A DNA stretch of 64,000 nt from Sinotaia quadrata (GCA_028829895.1 CM054184.1:20308701-20372700), one strand, 5' to 3'; shown: positions 36,241 through 49,683, numbered from the stretch's first letter. Notes: a model not told the origin generated them from the letters alone. Program-made: numbers and translations.

Positions 36241-37150
36241 GGTGACCCGTCAAAACCGCGAACGACAAATGCGCGCCGACAAAACCGCGATGGACAAAAG
36301 CGCGCCGACAAAATCGCGCTCTTTGAAATCGACAAAATCGCGCCGACAAATGTGCGCCGACAAAATCGCGATAAACATCACCAAGTAAAGAACGGCAGGA
36401 AGTGTTATGTATATTCGCTCTATTACGTAACTTCTTTTCATTATATGCTTCATTCTTTTCATTACTTTTGTGTAAGAATTATTTGCACGTAGTATCTCTT
36501 AATATTGATCTTTGATGTATGCTTCATTCTTTTCATTGCATTTGTGTAAGGATTATTTACACGTAGTATCTCTTAATATTGATCTTTATGGTAAAATTAT
36601 TAAGATTTGATGTATGCTTCATTCTTTTCATTGCCTTTGTGTAAGGATTATTTGCATTCAATATCTCTTAATATTGCTCTTTAAACAAAATTATTAAGAT
36701 TAGATATATGCTTCATTCTTTTCATTACCTTTGTGTAAGAATTATTTGCACTCAATATCTCTTAATATTGATCTTTATGGTACAATTATTAAGATTTGAT
36801 GTGTGCTTCATTCTTTTCATTGCATTTGTGTAAGGATTATTTACACGTAGTATCTCATAATAGTGATCTTTAAATAAAATTATTAAGATTTGATGTATGC
36901 TTCATTCTTTTCATTGCCTTATTTTGAGGATTATTTGCACTCAGTATCTCTTAACATTGCTTTGTGTATCGTAATATTGATATCTCCGTATGTTATTATT
37001 ACATTCTTGTACGATTTAACATGTATCATCGCGATTTTGTCGATCGCGATTTTGTCGGCGCGATTTTGTCGGCGCGATTTTGTCGTCGCGATTTTGTCCA
37101 TCGCGGTTTTGTCGGCGCGCATTTGTCGTTCGCGGTTTTGTCGGTGAACC
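36241..37150. mobile_element. Foldback MITE, Mutator-like, with 9-bp TSD
   Basis: Target duplication GGTTATAAT is exact on both sides (36232-36240 and 37151-37159). The left end GGTGACCCGTCAAAACCGCG and the reverse complement of the right end GGTTCACCGACAAAACCGCG begin terminal inverted repeats of about 120-130 bases. These are themselves built of short subrepeats (CGCGCCGACAAAATCG). The interior is a 94-bp tandem array and no transposase is encoded. TSD length and long subrepeated TIRs are typical of Mutator-like elements. Mobilisation would need an enzyme encoded elsewhere. Confidence 0.85.
36443..36980 (+). repeat. ~94-bp tandem array inside the foldback element
   Basis: The motif TATGCTTCATTCTTTTCATT starts at 36443, 36518, 36613, 36707, 36802 (as TGTGC) and 36896. 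There are six copies at 94-95 bp spacing, the first unit being 75 bp. Confidence 0.9.
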
Positions 37151-38177
37151 GGTTATAATATGTGTAAGCAAGTCAATAAATGTATTAAATCAACAATCAA
37201 ATAATTTTATAATATATATATATCAAATGCAATGAAAAGATTATTTGACATGAATATTTCCACGAAGACACAACATACACATTCGAATAATTTCAATGCT
37301 TACTCAGTCTTATATCCTAACATAAAATTCAGCAGTCTGGTTAGTATCAATATCAATCACGGAATCATTTTTATCATAGAACAGAAATAGAGTTATAGTG
37401 AGATAAGCGATTATATTTTGTACATTACTTTGTCAAGGGCGATTAACGCAATAGACTTTTGCATACTCTCATAACAATGTCAGAAGTTTGTTGTTCACAA
37501 TAGAATTGTTAATTATTCACATGCTCATCTAGCATGCCAAAGAATTTCCATGAGCCATTGTTCTCTCGAGACTAATCTGGGAACTCCTTCACTATATTAG
37601 TTCCCGCAAGCAGAACACTGTATCAATTTCCAGTAACTTACTTAAAGCAGAAATTCCACGATGTATTCGAGCATACTTTGCCATCATACACTAATAGAGT
37701 GCAGTGTACCCTTACACTTAAACACTGTGGTAGAGACATCTTCAATCTACCAGGATCTTAATGGTTTATATATCAATAAACCAGAACCAGTAAGAAAATC
37801 CCGAAATTCCAACAATCCCGAAAATTTGAGAGAGGTACTTTCTTCTACATGAAAACGCAAAAGTAATATATCAATAGCAAAATATACGAAATATTCCTAA
37901 GTCTATTCTCTTTCACTCTTCTATTAACTCACCACTAAGCTAACGGCCCTCTTTCATTGGCTGGTCTCGTTCTTTATAAATCTTAACCATTCGGTAATAA
38001 AAACTACTCATCCACATAAGATTGGTTTAGATTACATCAGTAAGTTCTAGTACATTCTCTCCATTAGTTGTTATTTTAACTCTGATACTTACAAACCAAA
38101 CAGTACCGGAAGGTCATGTCATGCTACATGTAATGTAATATTTAATTAAAAACAGAGACAGACAACTCTGCACTGTC

Positions 38178-38396
<219 letters not shown>

Positions 38397-38398
38397 CA

Positions 38399-38800
38399 GT
38401 GTAACGCCTACGCCACACTAGTTATTGGATATGATTATTATTGTTTATTAATCATCCGTAACTAATTAATTACAAGTGATAAGAATCTTAATTTATGTTA
38501 TTAGTAATTGTCCAGAAGACACCATTCGCCTCTCTCACTTGGCGGATATGCGGAGTGCTGTAAACGTTTTCTCACTTCCACAACATTAAAGACAAACATT
38601 TACCGTCACACAATATTTCTGCAGGTAGAAATCTTCTTACTATCTTTTAATCTATATTTAGCGAGCCCTCATCCACCCACTCTCTTCTCCAAAATATGGC
38701 AATCAATATGTGTAAGAGTATCAAAATAATAAATTTATTAAATCAACAATCGAACATGCAACGTATGAATATAATTAAAAAATTATTGACATTTAATTCA
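38399..38800 (-). repeat. Family A repeat, copy 7 (3' part)
   Basis: Minus-oriented, beginning GTGTAACGCCTACGCCACAC at the end of the GATA tract and running about 400 bases into the ATTTATTAAATCAACAATC segment. Confidence 0.75.
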
Positions 38801-38898
38801 CATGCCCCCACATACAGATATATGAAGCGCAATATGCACATACAAACACACGCACACATGCGTACAGGTATACAAACAGAATCACCCTATCCTATTGT

Positions 38899-39560
38899 TG
38901 TCAGTTAAAATACTCTTCAAATCAAATATGGTTTCATAAATGAGTAGCAGATGTATGCTCAGACATACAAAATGTTGTGACCACATTCCAGAGAATAGTT
39001 TGTATCAAGTTTGTATAAACACCCTTCCATAACCTAATTTGCTTGCTTTTATCTTGCAGGTGTATCAAGAAGATTATATTGCAAAAAGAAACAGACAACA
39101 GTTTTAATGCTTCAGGTGAACTAAGTACGATTCTTTTTTCTTCAAGACAGCTTTATGTGTATTTAAAATCTCAAACAAGAGTTAGAGACAGCATAGAAGC
39201 GACCTAGCACTCGTGGTAACGAAAACATTCTTTACTAATGATTACTGTCAACCTAAGGTTTAAGTTATACCATTGCTTTGGATTTTGAGATTTAAATCAT
39301 GATTATCTTACTTACATTGCTTGGGTGTCGATATTATCTAGCATGGATTTGTCACGGAGAGCAATTGACATCTTTCAAACTGTTTGATTTATTTCATATT
39401 TTAAAACAATTTATAACTTTAAGCGCTAAGGATGGCACAACTCAGTTGATATCCGTTAAGAATTCGTTGGTGGCAACGATAGAGTGTTTTTCCGTAAATC
39501 CGTGAAAATTCATCAGTTGGTTATAACAAAACGGCTGAAATTTGCATCTACGATTAGTGA
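38899..39560 (-). repeat. Family B repeat, copy 2 (inverted)
   Basis: Reverse-complement homologue of 35145-35812 (GTTGGTGGCAACGATAGA at about 39469; TGTCACGGAGAGCAATTGAC at about 39350). The inverted pair encloses 3.1 kb with two family A copies, a foldback element and a GATA tract. Confidence 0.7.
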
Positions 39561-40584
39561 ACACATTGTAAATTCAGGTCTTTTAAATACGAAAAACGTA
39601 TTCTCACAATCAATGCCATACTACAAATCCACATGTAGAAATACTGAAAATAAATCCATGTTTATTTCCAGTGTAAAAGAAAAGTGTTAAAATTAAACGA
39701 AATGATAATGTAATTATAAATTTATTGAAGTTTTCATTTAAAAGTTTAAAAAAATGAATGACTAAATAAATAATGAAATGCTTCCTAATCAAATATAAAA
39801 ACATACTGACAATGTCAAGAATATTAATACATTATTGTGGCGTTTGGCTCACCTTCTCACGATTATAATAAAACTCTTAATGATAAATATATCTTTAGCC
39901 ATAATAACATTTTAAACTTTAATAATAAGCAATATTAATAATACTTTGAATTTATTACTTTAAATCTTTATAAAATTAGTTACTTGTAACATATAACATT
40001 TTGCTTTTTAACATTGTAATTAATTCAGCCATTGGTGTTCCAACTCTCTTAGTTATACAATCTCTTGTCTAACCTTTACAGCTTTGGCCACTACAAGAGG
40101 CCTTAATACTTAATCGTCCCTATTTAATTCGCAGTATATTTTATCACCAGATACGCTAACTGAAACAGAAGAAAGCAAATGTTCAAATTCGAAATCTGAT
40201 GTTTACAAGGTGAAGTAATTTCCTTCAACCTATTAAGGACAGGGTCTTGCTATCACCACTTGGAGTGTTGTATTTTCTCCTTTCTCACATCTAATATCAC
40301 TTTCAACCAATCGTCTACTGAGCTACTGAAGTCATCTCTAACATGGCACAACAGTTCAGTCAATGTATTTTGCCTATGTCGTCCTCCACCAGTCGTAAAA
40401 TTACAAGAACCAATTTCTCAAATTCTAGAATACATTTCCTGCCATTCTATAATATGTAATGCTGCGAATGGTATTTTAATAATTGTAGAAGATTTTGTCT
40501 TTTATTATGAGAGCCCTAATGACACATACATGTTCACATGTATAATTTCTTCATATTGTTACAGGTAATGTAAAATCTATTATC
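39561..40584. other. Intergenic, no gene seen
   Basis: AT-rich. A 102-codon plus frame at 40260-40568 ends at TGTTACAG followed by GTAATG. It has no start context, and its translation is Phe/Ile/Ser-rich without a recognisable domain. Confidence 0.35.
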
Positions 40585-41147
40585 ACTTATTTCTAATAAT
40601 TCCATTTCTGTCCTCTGATAAGAACTATCCTGTGATTTGTATTGACACTAATGCTGAATTGTATTTTAGGATATAGACTGTGTAATATGAAAATTATTTG
40701 AATGTGATTTTGTGTACATATCGATGTTAACTAAAATTATTTATTGTATTTGTCATATGTATATTTGATTATATTTAATTTATAATTATTGATTTAATAC
40801 ATTTATTTTAAATTTATTGACCTTCTTACACTTACTGATTACCTTATATTGGAGACGAAAAGGGGGTTGTGGTCGCTCAATATAGATTAAAGATGGAGTT
40901 GTCTTCTCCTTTAGTAAGATGTTTTCCACCTACGAAAATATTGTCTGATGGTAAATGTTGTCTTTAAAGTGGTGGAAGAGAGATAACGTTTACACCGCCC
41001 GCATATCTGCCAAGTGAGAGAGACGAGTGGTGTCTTCTGGAGAATTGTTAGTTACATAAATTATGATTCTCATCACTTGTAATTAGTTATGAAAGATTAA
41101 TTAATAATAATAATCATAATCATTAACTAAATGGCGCTGGCGTCACA
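40585..41147 (+). repeat. Family A repeat, copy 8 (3' part)
   Basis: Plus-oriented, matching copy 3 from TCCATTTCTGTCCTCTGATA to its end at GGCGCTGGCGTCACAG. Confidence 0.75.
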
Positions 41148-44100
41148 GAGAGAAAGAAAAAGGGAAGCAGCACATAAAGAAGTAGAATTATTGCTTTCTA
41201 ACTAGTTAGACAGTAATACTTGTAAAAAAAGAAGGTGTAATGGATTATTCAATAGCAGCCTCACATTACGTATTTCATTTATTTAAAGCCTCGTGTATAA
41301 CAACAAACTGTATGATATGTGTAATAACATGATAAGAAAAGTAAACTTCGTAACAAATACAGTAATATAATAATGGTACTATTTAAATTTCAAAGTCAGC
41401 TTTATATGGACATTGAAAGTGTAACTGTTGCAGACTTTCTGAGGAACTGATTCGCATTTTGTTCAATCTCCACTTTGCTTGAGTTGTGAATTTCTGGCGG
41501 ATATTAGATAACCGAGATTGGAGCAAACCTAACACTCGCAGATAGCACACTGACCTAATAATTTATCACGAGTTTGCAGAAATTACATAAATATAGTCCT
41601 TATTAATGTGCTATGAGATAAATCTTTCCTAAAGAAATCATGTTTATAACATGATAATTTACCATGATACAAATATTTTCAAATCAATAATTAGTTAAGC
41701 GTTGAATTAAGCCGTAATGTGTCTTGTTAACAATATGTATACTAAAACCAACGAATTTGGAAGATATTATCGCGCAGTCGAATGAAGGGGAAAAAAATGA
41801 CTAACACAAACGTAGTAATACTGATCATTGCCCGCCTATTGTTCTACAGTACGGCAACTTAATAGTGCGAAACAATGCAATACGACCTGCAGTGTAAATC
41901 TACGGACTACGGAAACAGGTAAAAATGTTGACGTGTAAAAATATCACACTGTTCATGGAAGATAAAATCTGGGATCTTCCATTCTGCACACTTTTCAATA
42001 ATTTCTGAATACATTGCATTTATTTTCAATGCAAAAACATCATTTTCTTTATATTTGTGTTGAAGGTATGGTGCAAAAAAAAAATGTGTTACATGTCCAA
42101 GCACTATGCGTTTAAAGACAGGGAGAAGGACAATGCCCTGGTTTTCGTCACAGACTCGTGAGGAATTTGTACGTTTATATGCAAAATTAAGTAGATATTT
42201 CTAAGCCCGTTGACTAGCACACGTAGGTTTCTGCTGAATGTATTGAGTTCCGCCATATATATATGGTCACAATTTAATTAATATAAATATATATAATAAA
42301 ATGCAAATATAGATACTTTCTTAAAGACCAGTTCGTACATTTATTGCAAAGTGACAATTCCGGCATAATATCTAACTTGCTTAGTTCTAAATACTAGGCC
42401 ATGTTTTATCTTCCATTTGATACCCGTGGGTATCGTGATCTTCCTGTCACCTTCCACTTTGAAGTGCGTGGGGTTTAGCGTTAGAAGAGCGATCTTAATC
42501 TGCCATTAATCTTGAGTGAGATAGCAGGTCTTCGCAATCGCGAGTGTCACACGAATATTTTTATGTTTAGGAATGCCCATCTGAACCAGACACAAACTCA
42601 TTTGTAACTGTGATCTACTCATAACTCAGATATCATCAAAAGAATACACTCTAGAAGTGAGGGGAAAGACTGATAACAAAGTGAAAACAAATATAAAAAA
42701 TTCTCTCGCAACTCCAAACAAGGAAACAATTATATCGAAGGGCTGTCAAAATGTCTTTTGTCATTCATATTTTGACTGAAGAAAGCTCTCTTGTAATATA
42801 TCATTTTTAAAATGTAAACTTTAAAAATGACATTTTGTTCTTCAAACAGTTAAAGTCGTCTAATGTGGGGCCTTGATAGGAAACTCACATTCATAATCAC
42901 AAAAACACTTGTTTGAAAAAAATGGCATGAATATACAACAGGTAAAATATCACATTCAAATGCATAACATCGTAAGATATAAAACAATAACATCAACAAC
43001 GACAAAACTTTGGGTGTTGTTTGTTTAATTATGCAGGTACCACGAACATCTAGCGATTAATGGAGTCGCTAATGAATGTATGTTTTGCAATGTTAGAAAT
43101 ACAATATATCCTATTTGCAGATGAATCACGGACTGACAAACGAAAACTTTCCCATTATGCAAATAAATCGTGGTTGGGGTGATGGGAGGGATCACGTGAT
43201 CATTGTAGCTATGACAACTTGATCAACTAAGGTTTTTATCTCTCCATTAGACAGATTTTGAAAATAATTGTTAGAAGAATATATATGCAATGACAAACAA
43301 AATTGCCTCCTAAATTTCAGCAATCTTTAAGGGTTACGTTAAAAGTTTCGAAATCTCTATCAAAAGACAGTAATTTGAGAAAGTTGACTTATTACATGAT
43401 TGAAATCGAAACATGACAGCAGTAATGAATGGAACAGAGGAATTATTTGGAATACTATATGATTTTTCTTATTGTTTAAAAAATACTTCTCTATAGCAGC
43501 AAAATACTGTGCCAAAGGAAGCATATCATAACACTGGGGGTCAAGCACTTCCTGTAAATGTTATGTGTTTACCGCTATCCTAGGGTTTAGAACAGGCAGA
43601 AAATCGAATACATTTGGGATATGTAATTCGGGCGTCGTATGACCCCAGAAACAGTGAACTATATAGAGAAGACCTGAGATTATCATCATATATCATTATC
43701 TAATACTATTCTGCCTCTGTCAATTTTATTGTGTACAACTGCATATATAAAACCTATATTAAAATGAGAGAATGCATGACCTATGTAAAATATAATACAA
43801 AACTTTATTATAACTGCTTCATAATAAAAACATATAAATACGAAATTGTATACGTCATAGAAAAGATTACTGTATGGTCTGGAAAAGTATATTGAAGAGG
43901 GGGGGGGGCATAATTCTTTTTACTTAAATAAAATAATTAATAAATACAGAAAGAAACGGTATTAATAGCTCATACAGCTTAACATTTTAAATTATTTTAA
44001 AAGTAATATTTAAAAAAATATATAATGCGATCGAAGCAACAGAAGAATCTTAACTTAAAAATAAAAAAAAAGATGAAACACATAATGAACACGGTGGTAT

Positions 44101-44355
44101 TGATCATGTACAGAATATTTTGGCTAATATAGGTACATACAAAATAAATAGTCTAAGTTTAAAAAACAAGTTTAAATCAGGGGTTTTGAAGATATATTAA
44201 AGCGTGATGAATTTCGGATTAATATATAAGCGACAGTAGAAATAGATGAAATTACCCAAAATAACTAAAACATACCCTTGAAGAAATACAGCACTACAAA
44301 GATGTTGGTGAGAACTGCAAAAGCATGCTGATATTTCCTTTTTCAGCTGCCGACA
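41148..44355. other. 3.2 kb without gene
   Basis: AT-rich sequence without splice-bounded exons. A GC-richer patch at 42410-42560 and a run of nine G at about 43898 stand out but suggest no function. The short frames at 41907-42104 and 43360-43548 are not supported. Confidence 0.45.
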
Positions 44356-44359
44356 TCTT

Positions 44360-44650
44360 ATTATTGCAAAGAATTGTTTAATAATGATACATCCTTTTAC
44401 AGCTTAGATCGTATTATTGCAAAGTATTGTTTAATAATGATACATCCTTTTACAGCTTAGATCGTATTATTGCAAAGTATTGTTTAATAATGATACATCC
44501 TTTTACAGCTTAGATCGTATTATTGCAAAGTATTGTTTAATAATGATACATCCTTTTACAGCTTAGATCGTATTATTGCAAAGTATTGTTTAATAATGAT
44601 ACATCCTTTTACAGCTTAGATCGTATTATTGCAAAGTATTGTTTAATGCT
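44360..44650 (+). repeat. 53-bp minisatellite, ~5.4 near-identical copies
   Basis: The motif ATTATTGCAAAGTATTG starts at 44360, 44413, 44466, 44519, 44572 and 44625, a strict 53-base period. Units are essentially identical, so the array is young or homogenised. Confidence 0.93.
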
Positions 44651-44850
44651 GATGAAAAGAACTGGTACAATGGAGGCCCCATTCTCGAACTTAATTACAG
44701 ATGTTTGCATAGCAACCTTATCTGTTTTATCCTGAACTCGGCTAACTGACCACTGGGCATTTACGTGCAGCCTGAATCTGAGTTGGTCGGTGCTCTACAC
44801 AAGCAGATTTTAATTCATCAATCTATAAGCACGACATGGGTAATAATATA

Positions 44851-44877
44851 TGTGTGTATGTGCATGTGTATGTGTAT

Positions 44878-44917
<40 letters not shown>
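44851..44917 (+). repeat. (TG)n microsatellite
   Basis: TG/TATG dinucleotide tract. Confidence 0.93.
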
Positions 44918-45180
44918 TTTCAATCCTTCAGCTATGCTTCATAAACGACGAGAATTGGCTAACAAACACGTAATCATGCGCCTTCTTGAATACACACACA
45001 CACACATACAATTCAGTGCCTGCAGTTTGAATATGCATTTAACAACCTAATAAAAAGAAAAAACGCCTCTTCTTAAAAAAAAATAGACATTCATCATCCC
45101 GTACATTCCTACTGAACAAGAATACACTTAGTCATATACACTACAATTGAAGTGTAGAAATGGGTAAATATGTTAGTTAG

Positions 45181-45268
45181 TAGATATTATTATTATTAAT
45201 TAATTAATTAATCACCCAAAACTATTTACAAGTGATGACAATATTCATTTATTTTATTAATGAGCCTC

Positions 45269-45357
<89 letters not shown>

Positions 45358-46801
45358 GGTATACGGGAATGTAAACGTTTTCTCTTTTCCACATAATTAA
45401 AGATAAACATTTACGGTCACACAATCTTTCTTTAGGTGAAAAACCTCTTACTAAAAGATAAGACAAATCCGTCTTTAATTTATTTTTAGCGAGCCCCCAT
45501 CACTCATATTCTTCTCGAACATAAGGTTATCAATATGCGTAAGAAGGTCAATAAATTTAACAATAAATGTATTAAATCAACAATCAAACATATTTAATGA
45601 CAAATACAATGAAATTGACTACTTGATATCAAGATTTCCATTAAGCCTTACACAATCCCTTATCCAAAAATAAATATAATTCAACAATTCAATACAGATC
45701 ACAGGACAGTTTTTATCAGAGAATAGAAATGGAGTTATTAGAGATAAATTATGATAGTTTTACATAATCTAACCACTGTCTCAACAATCTTTCATTTGCA
45801 TTTGCAACGTCACAAGTTTATCATCCACATTATTACACCACTTACTTTTCATTGAAAACACTGACGTCTGCTATTCTCTTGAAGCCAGCTTAGGTGCTTT
45901 CTCCCACCATACCAAATCCCTCAAGCAGAATAACAATCACAACAATTCTAGTACTCCCTTACACCAGAAAGTGTTCATGTAGTCAGCATATCTTGCCACC
46001 ATGCATCAATAGGCGTGTAGTGTATTCTTTACACTTACACACACTGCATCAGATGATTCCCGCATCTCCCCGGTAATAGTAGTTTACAATCAGTGAACCT
46101 GTAGATTCAAATAATATGAGAAAGTAGAAAATAGGAAAGGCTGTTCTACCTGTAAAATATAATCAGGGAGTAATGCTGTTGTACAGTTTATTACTTTATA
46201 ACTCCATTCTTTCTTACATTCCAGTCTCAATTTACAATTTCGTGCAAAGGTATTTATTTTCCTGATACACGCACACAGCATAATAAATACAACAATATCA
46301 AAACAATGTCAAGTGTTAAGTATACTACATATGAGCAGTTTAGTTCAAACATTTGTAGAAATTATAGTCTACTCACAAAATACTTCTCTACGTAAAACAC
46401 AAGTAGATCCTATCAATAGCATAGTCCATTCTTTCTCAACTAGTCAGTTAACTCACCATCAAGCTAACGGCCTTCTTTCAAGACCAGACTTCTTTGCCAC
46501 TTCAAATTCAAGTGATCAGACAAAAGATTTCTATACAGTAGGTAAACTTTTACATCTTACCAAATGGACTGGTCTCGTTCTCCTAAATCTGATAATCTGA
46601 TAATAAAAACTACTCATCCACTTGGGATGGTTTGCATTACATCAGCAATTTCTGGCATATTCACATCTTGGTATTTATTTCAACTCAGACACTTTCACAC
46701 ATATCGTCATAAGGAGTGCCCAAGGTCGGTTACTCTGACAATTTAACAATTTATGTAACAATTATATTTTAAAATAGGGAGAGGTAAATTTATTCCGCCT
46801 C
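45181..46801 (-). repeat. Family A repeat, copy 9 (near full length)
   Basis: Minus-oriented copy of about 1.6 kb running to the 5' terminus TTATTCCGCCTC at 46801. Its internal CTCTCTC motif has become a tract of about 82 bases (45272-45353). Confidence 0.75.
45272..45353. repeat. (CT)n microsatellite born inside family A
   Basis: Pure CT/GA tract located exactly where other family A copies have CCTCTCTC or TCTCTA followed by the GCGGAT(A) motif. It replaces about 20 bases of element sequence. Confidence 0.9.
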
Positions 46802-46984
46802 AAAATAAACCAAATTGCACTTATTTTAGGGATATTGAAAGTATCGTATGATCCAAACTGGTCCAAACTAACTCTGGCAATTCCTGAAAAAGACAAAGCA
46901 AATGATGATACATGGATTCTGAGATCGATCAAGATTTCATTCTAAGCAGGCCAATGATGTCGTCGAAAAGAGTGCATAATGTGC

Positions 46985-47050
46985 AAACTGTAGAGTAGTA
47001 GTAGGAGGAGTAGGATGCAGTAGTAGTAGTAGTATTAGTAGGAGGAGGAT
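46985..47050 (+). repeat. GTA/GGA trinucleotide repeats
   Basis: Imperfect GTAGTA and GGAGGA runs. Confidence 0.7.
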
Positions 47051-47194
47051 GTCGCCGCTATACTCTGGGGTGACTTTGTAATAATGACTTATACCATGTA
47101 AAATTAGCTATGATACAAGACATCTACAAGTGCCGTGCAGAGTATGGGTCACTGGTTAAATATGTATATCTGCAACTGTTACGCTGATATACTG

Positions 47195-48130
47195 GTACGT
47201 CGCCAATTTGGCTCCGCCCCCACTCAGATCTCTGAGAATTAATGTTTATGAATAATATATAATGATTATATATAATTAACGAACACAGGACAAGACGTAA
47301 TCATGAGGTTATCACTTTGAACTACGAAAATAACGATAGAACTAACAAACACGCGTTTTAAAATAATAACAAGAAATTTAATAAAAAGAAAAGTTAACAA
47401 GATTTAGAAAATTAAGTTCGTCCTAAGCCAGTTCATTTCACTAAAGTCACGTTCCGGGTGGGAACTTAGCTTATGCACTGAAATGACGTCAGTCTTATAG
47501 ACTTGAATTTTGCCAGTCAATAGATCACCACGTCCCAATTCAGCCGGGACAAGTAGAACGGCCACACAGGCAAGCAAAACAAGCAACTATAAACGAGCAG
47601 CCGATAACAAAATAAAAACTCTGCAACACAAACAATTGCAAAGCCTAAGTGTCCAGTCCAGTGCTCTATTAATAATTACTAAGTTTGGCATAGGCCTCTG
47701 AAAGGAAGAATATTAACATGCTCAAAATAAAACAGTATATAACATCCTAATAAAACCTAACCATTCACACAAATACAAAGACGTTTTTACCTATATAGCC
47801 AAGGTTTTCCCTCTGTAAATACGACCCAGTATGTTGGGAAGGACCCTTTCCAGTCGTCACCCTCATACGATTTTTAGGCAGTAGTGAAGATAAAATTTTC
47901 ACTGTGGCTTTTATTTCCCTGCGTCTATTAGACTAGCTTCTGACCTGTCCAGTTCTTTAGCGCTAATACGATTACGCTAACAACTCTAATCGCACCCGCC
48001 GGCACACACTGACCACATACCCTCCACAGACATCCAACACAGGTCAATAAATCTCCAGCCCACCCCCCATCCTTCACACTCATTCGTTCAGGACCTAAAT
48101 CAACAGGGTACAATACGCACTCGTTCTATC
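47195..48130 (-). mobile_element. LTR retrotransposon LTR and primer-binding site (remnant)
   Basis: On the minus strand an LTR-like stretch contains a TATA-like AAATAAAAG (about 47900-47915) and a GC-richer R region. It ends near GTGGGGGCGGAGCC, followed by AATTGGCGACGTACC (47195-47208), which resembles a Gypsy/BEL-type primer-binding site. A fragment of the same LTR lies at 26281-26480. No coding region is attached. Confidence 0.38.
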
Positions 48131-48212
48131 GTTCAATTTAAATTCAACAAAATGAAAATTTATATAATATAATATGGGAACATTCCCCCATCATACAACA
48201 GAGGAGTAGGAG

Positions 48213-48214
48213 AC

Positions 48215-48246
<32 letters not shown>

Positions 48247-48300
48247 AGGAGGAGGAGGGAGGAGGTGTGGATATAGTAGTAGTAGTAGTAGTAGTAGTAG
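48213..48300 (+). repeat. (GTA)n microsatellites flanking GGA run
   Basis: Two GTA tracts separated by a GAGGAGGAGGG stretch. They create a Leu-rich artefact frame on the minus strand. Confidence 0.9.
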
Positions 48301-48340
48301 TGTTATGTTGATGTTATTGTTGTTATAAATATTCTTCTCC

Positions 48341-48430
48341 AAGATACAATGTAAAATTGTGTCTTAATCAAAGATACAATGTAAAATTGTGTCTTAATCA
48401 AAGATACAATGTAAAATTGTGTCTTAATCC
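48341..48430 (+). repeat. 30-bp minisatellite, 3 copies
   Basis: The unit AAGATACAATGTAAAATTGT... repeats exactly three times from 48341. Confidence 0.93.
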
Positions 48431-49470
48431 TTGAAAAGTATTTTGACTGTCAACAAAGTAAGGGACAGTGATCAATGTCTTGTTTCAGTGCATTTCTGAG
48501 GCTGCTATATGTTTGAGTTTGGGAAGCGGCTCTCTGTGTCCCATATGCTCACAGTGAGTTCTTACCGTTATGATAATGTAAACTTAATGTGTTTCAGTTT
48601 GAAGAGAAAAGTACCCATTGTGGTTATGTTGACATTCCTTTGTTTGCATTGTTGGCCGAACAGCCACAAGAGATAAGCGAGTTCCTTAGTTAACAACATG
48701 AACAGGCGAAATGCGTCTGATAACCTTATAATATCGAATAAAGGGACAATTTACAGTATTTACTGTCACGTACTAATTGGCTTTTAACTTTGCTTGAAAA
48801 AATTTACACTTCACACAAATGTAATAAAGGGGTTGCATCGCCCCGGACCCCATAACCAACAACTCCACTCCACTCACAACTCCCACGAAGAGAAAAGTGA
48901 AAGAAAATGATAGCGAAATACGCGCGCGCACGTACGCACGCACACACATAATCACTCACGCACTCTCTGTATTGAGTAGGACTGCATATAAGATGTGAAG
49001 CTGATGAGGAGTGTCAAAATCTTTCTGTCGTGAATTATTCTTCAACTGCTTGCCATCTGAATTGGATAATCTTAATCTGATATTCTGTATATTAAAACTA
49101 GTTGTCCTTAATCTATTTCATCTTACATTATGAAATACTTTCCCTTTAATACCATTCACAATCAACATAGCATTTATACTCTTTCCTTCATCTCTAATTT
49201 AAATTACTGTCTAAAACTGTAAGTTTTCCAACTCTTCAGCCTGCATCCTGTATTGATCTTCGTAGACAATATCTCTTAATACATCTGGTATAAGTAGTTT
49301 TATCTTCACGTTAATACGTTAAGCAGTATGATTTCCTGGTGTCTTACTTTGAAGTGTGAGCAGAGTAGTGCTTGAGTTGACACTCCTGATTGGCCTCTGG
49401 AGGCGAGAGGTGTACAGTCACAATAATCACAGCTCTTACCTAGCCTTAAGTGGGCAGCCTGAAATGCCTG
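48431..49470. other. Intergenic, no gene seen
   Basis: No exon supported; a short CGCGCG/CACG-rich patch lies near 48920-48950. Confidence 0.4.
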
Positions 49471-49481
49471 CAGGTGTGTGT

Positions 49482-49501
49482 GGGGGGGGGGGGGGGGGGG
49501 G
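49482..49501 (+). repeat. Poly-G run (20 G)
   Basis: Uninterrupted run of 20 G preceded by TG repeats, with quadruplex potential. Confidence 0.9.
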
Positions 49502-49604
49502 CATCAGCGACTCTGAATCTTAAGCGAACGCTTAATATAAGTATCCCGTTAGAAAGGAGTTTTGATTTTGAGTGGAGCATTACAAGGCGTATATTTATCT
49601 ATTT

Positions 49605-49608
<4 letters not shown>

Positions 49609-49643
<35 letters not shown>

Positions 49644-49683
49644 GACACACACACACACATACACACGCGCGCGCGTACACACA
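49609..49683 (+). repeat. (CA)n microsatellite with CGCG patch
   Basis: CA tract followed by CGCGCGCG and more CA; alternating purine-pyrimidine sequence with Z-DNA potential. Confidence 0.9.

Larger units (their letters stand above)
35928..38105 (-). repeat. Family A repeat, copy 6, interrupted by a foldback element
   Basis: Minus-oriented, with 3' end at 35928 (GTGACATAACGCCAC). The family sequence is continuous across the site once 36241-37150 and one 9-bp duplicate are removed. It is truncated before the 5' terminus. Confidence 0.72.

Noticed and set aside
36122..37158. Open frames rich in RFCRRDFV or ILSIAVLSAR
   Set aside because: They are translations of the CG-rich subrepeats in the inverted ends of the foldback element.
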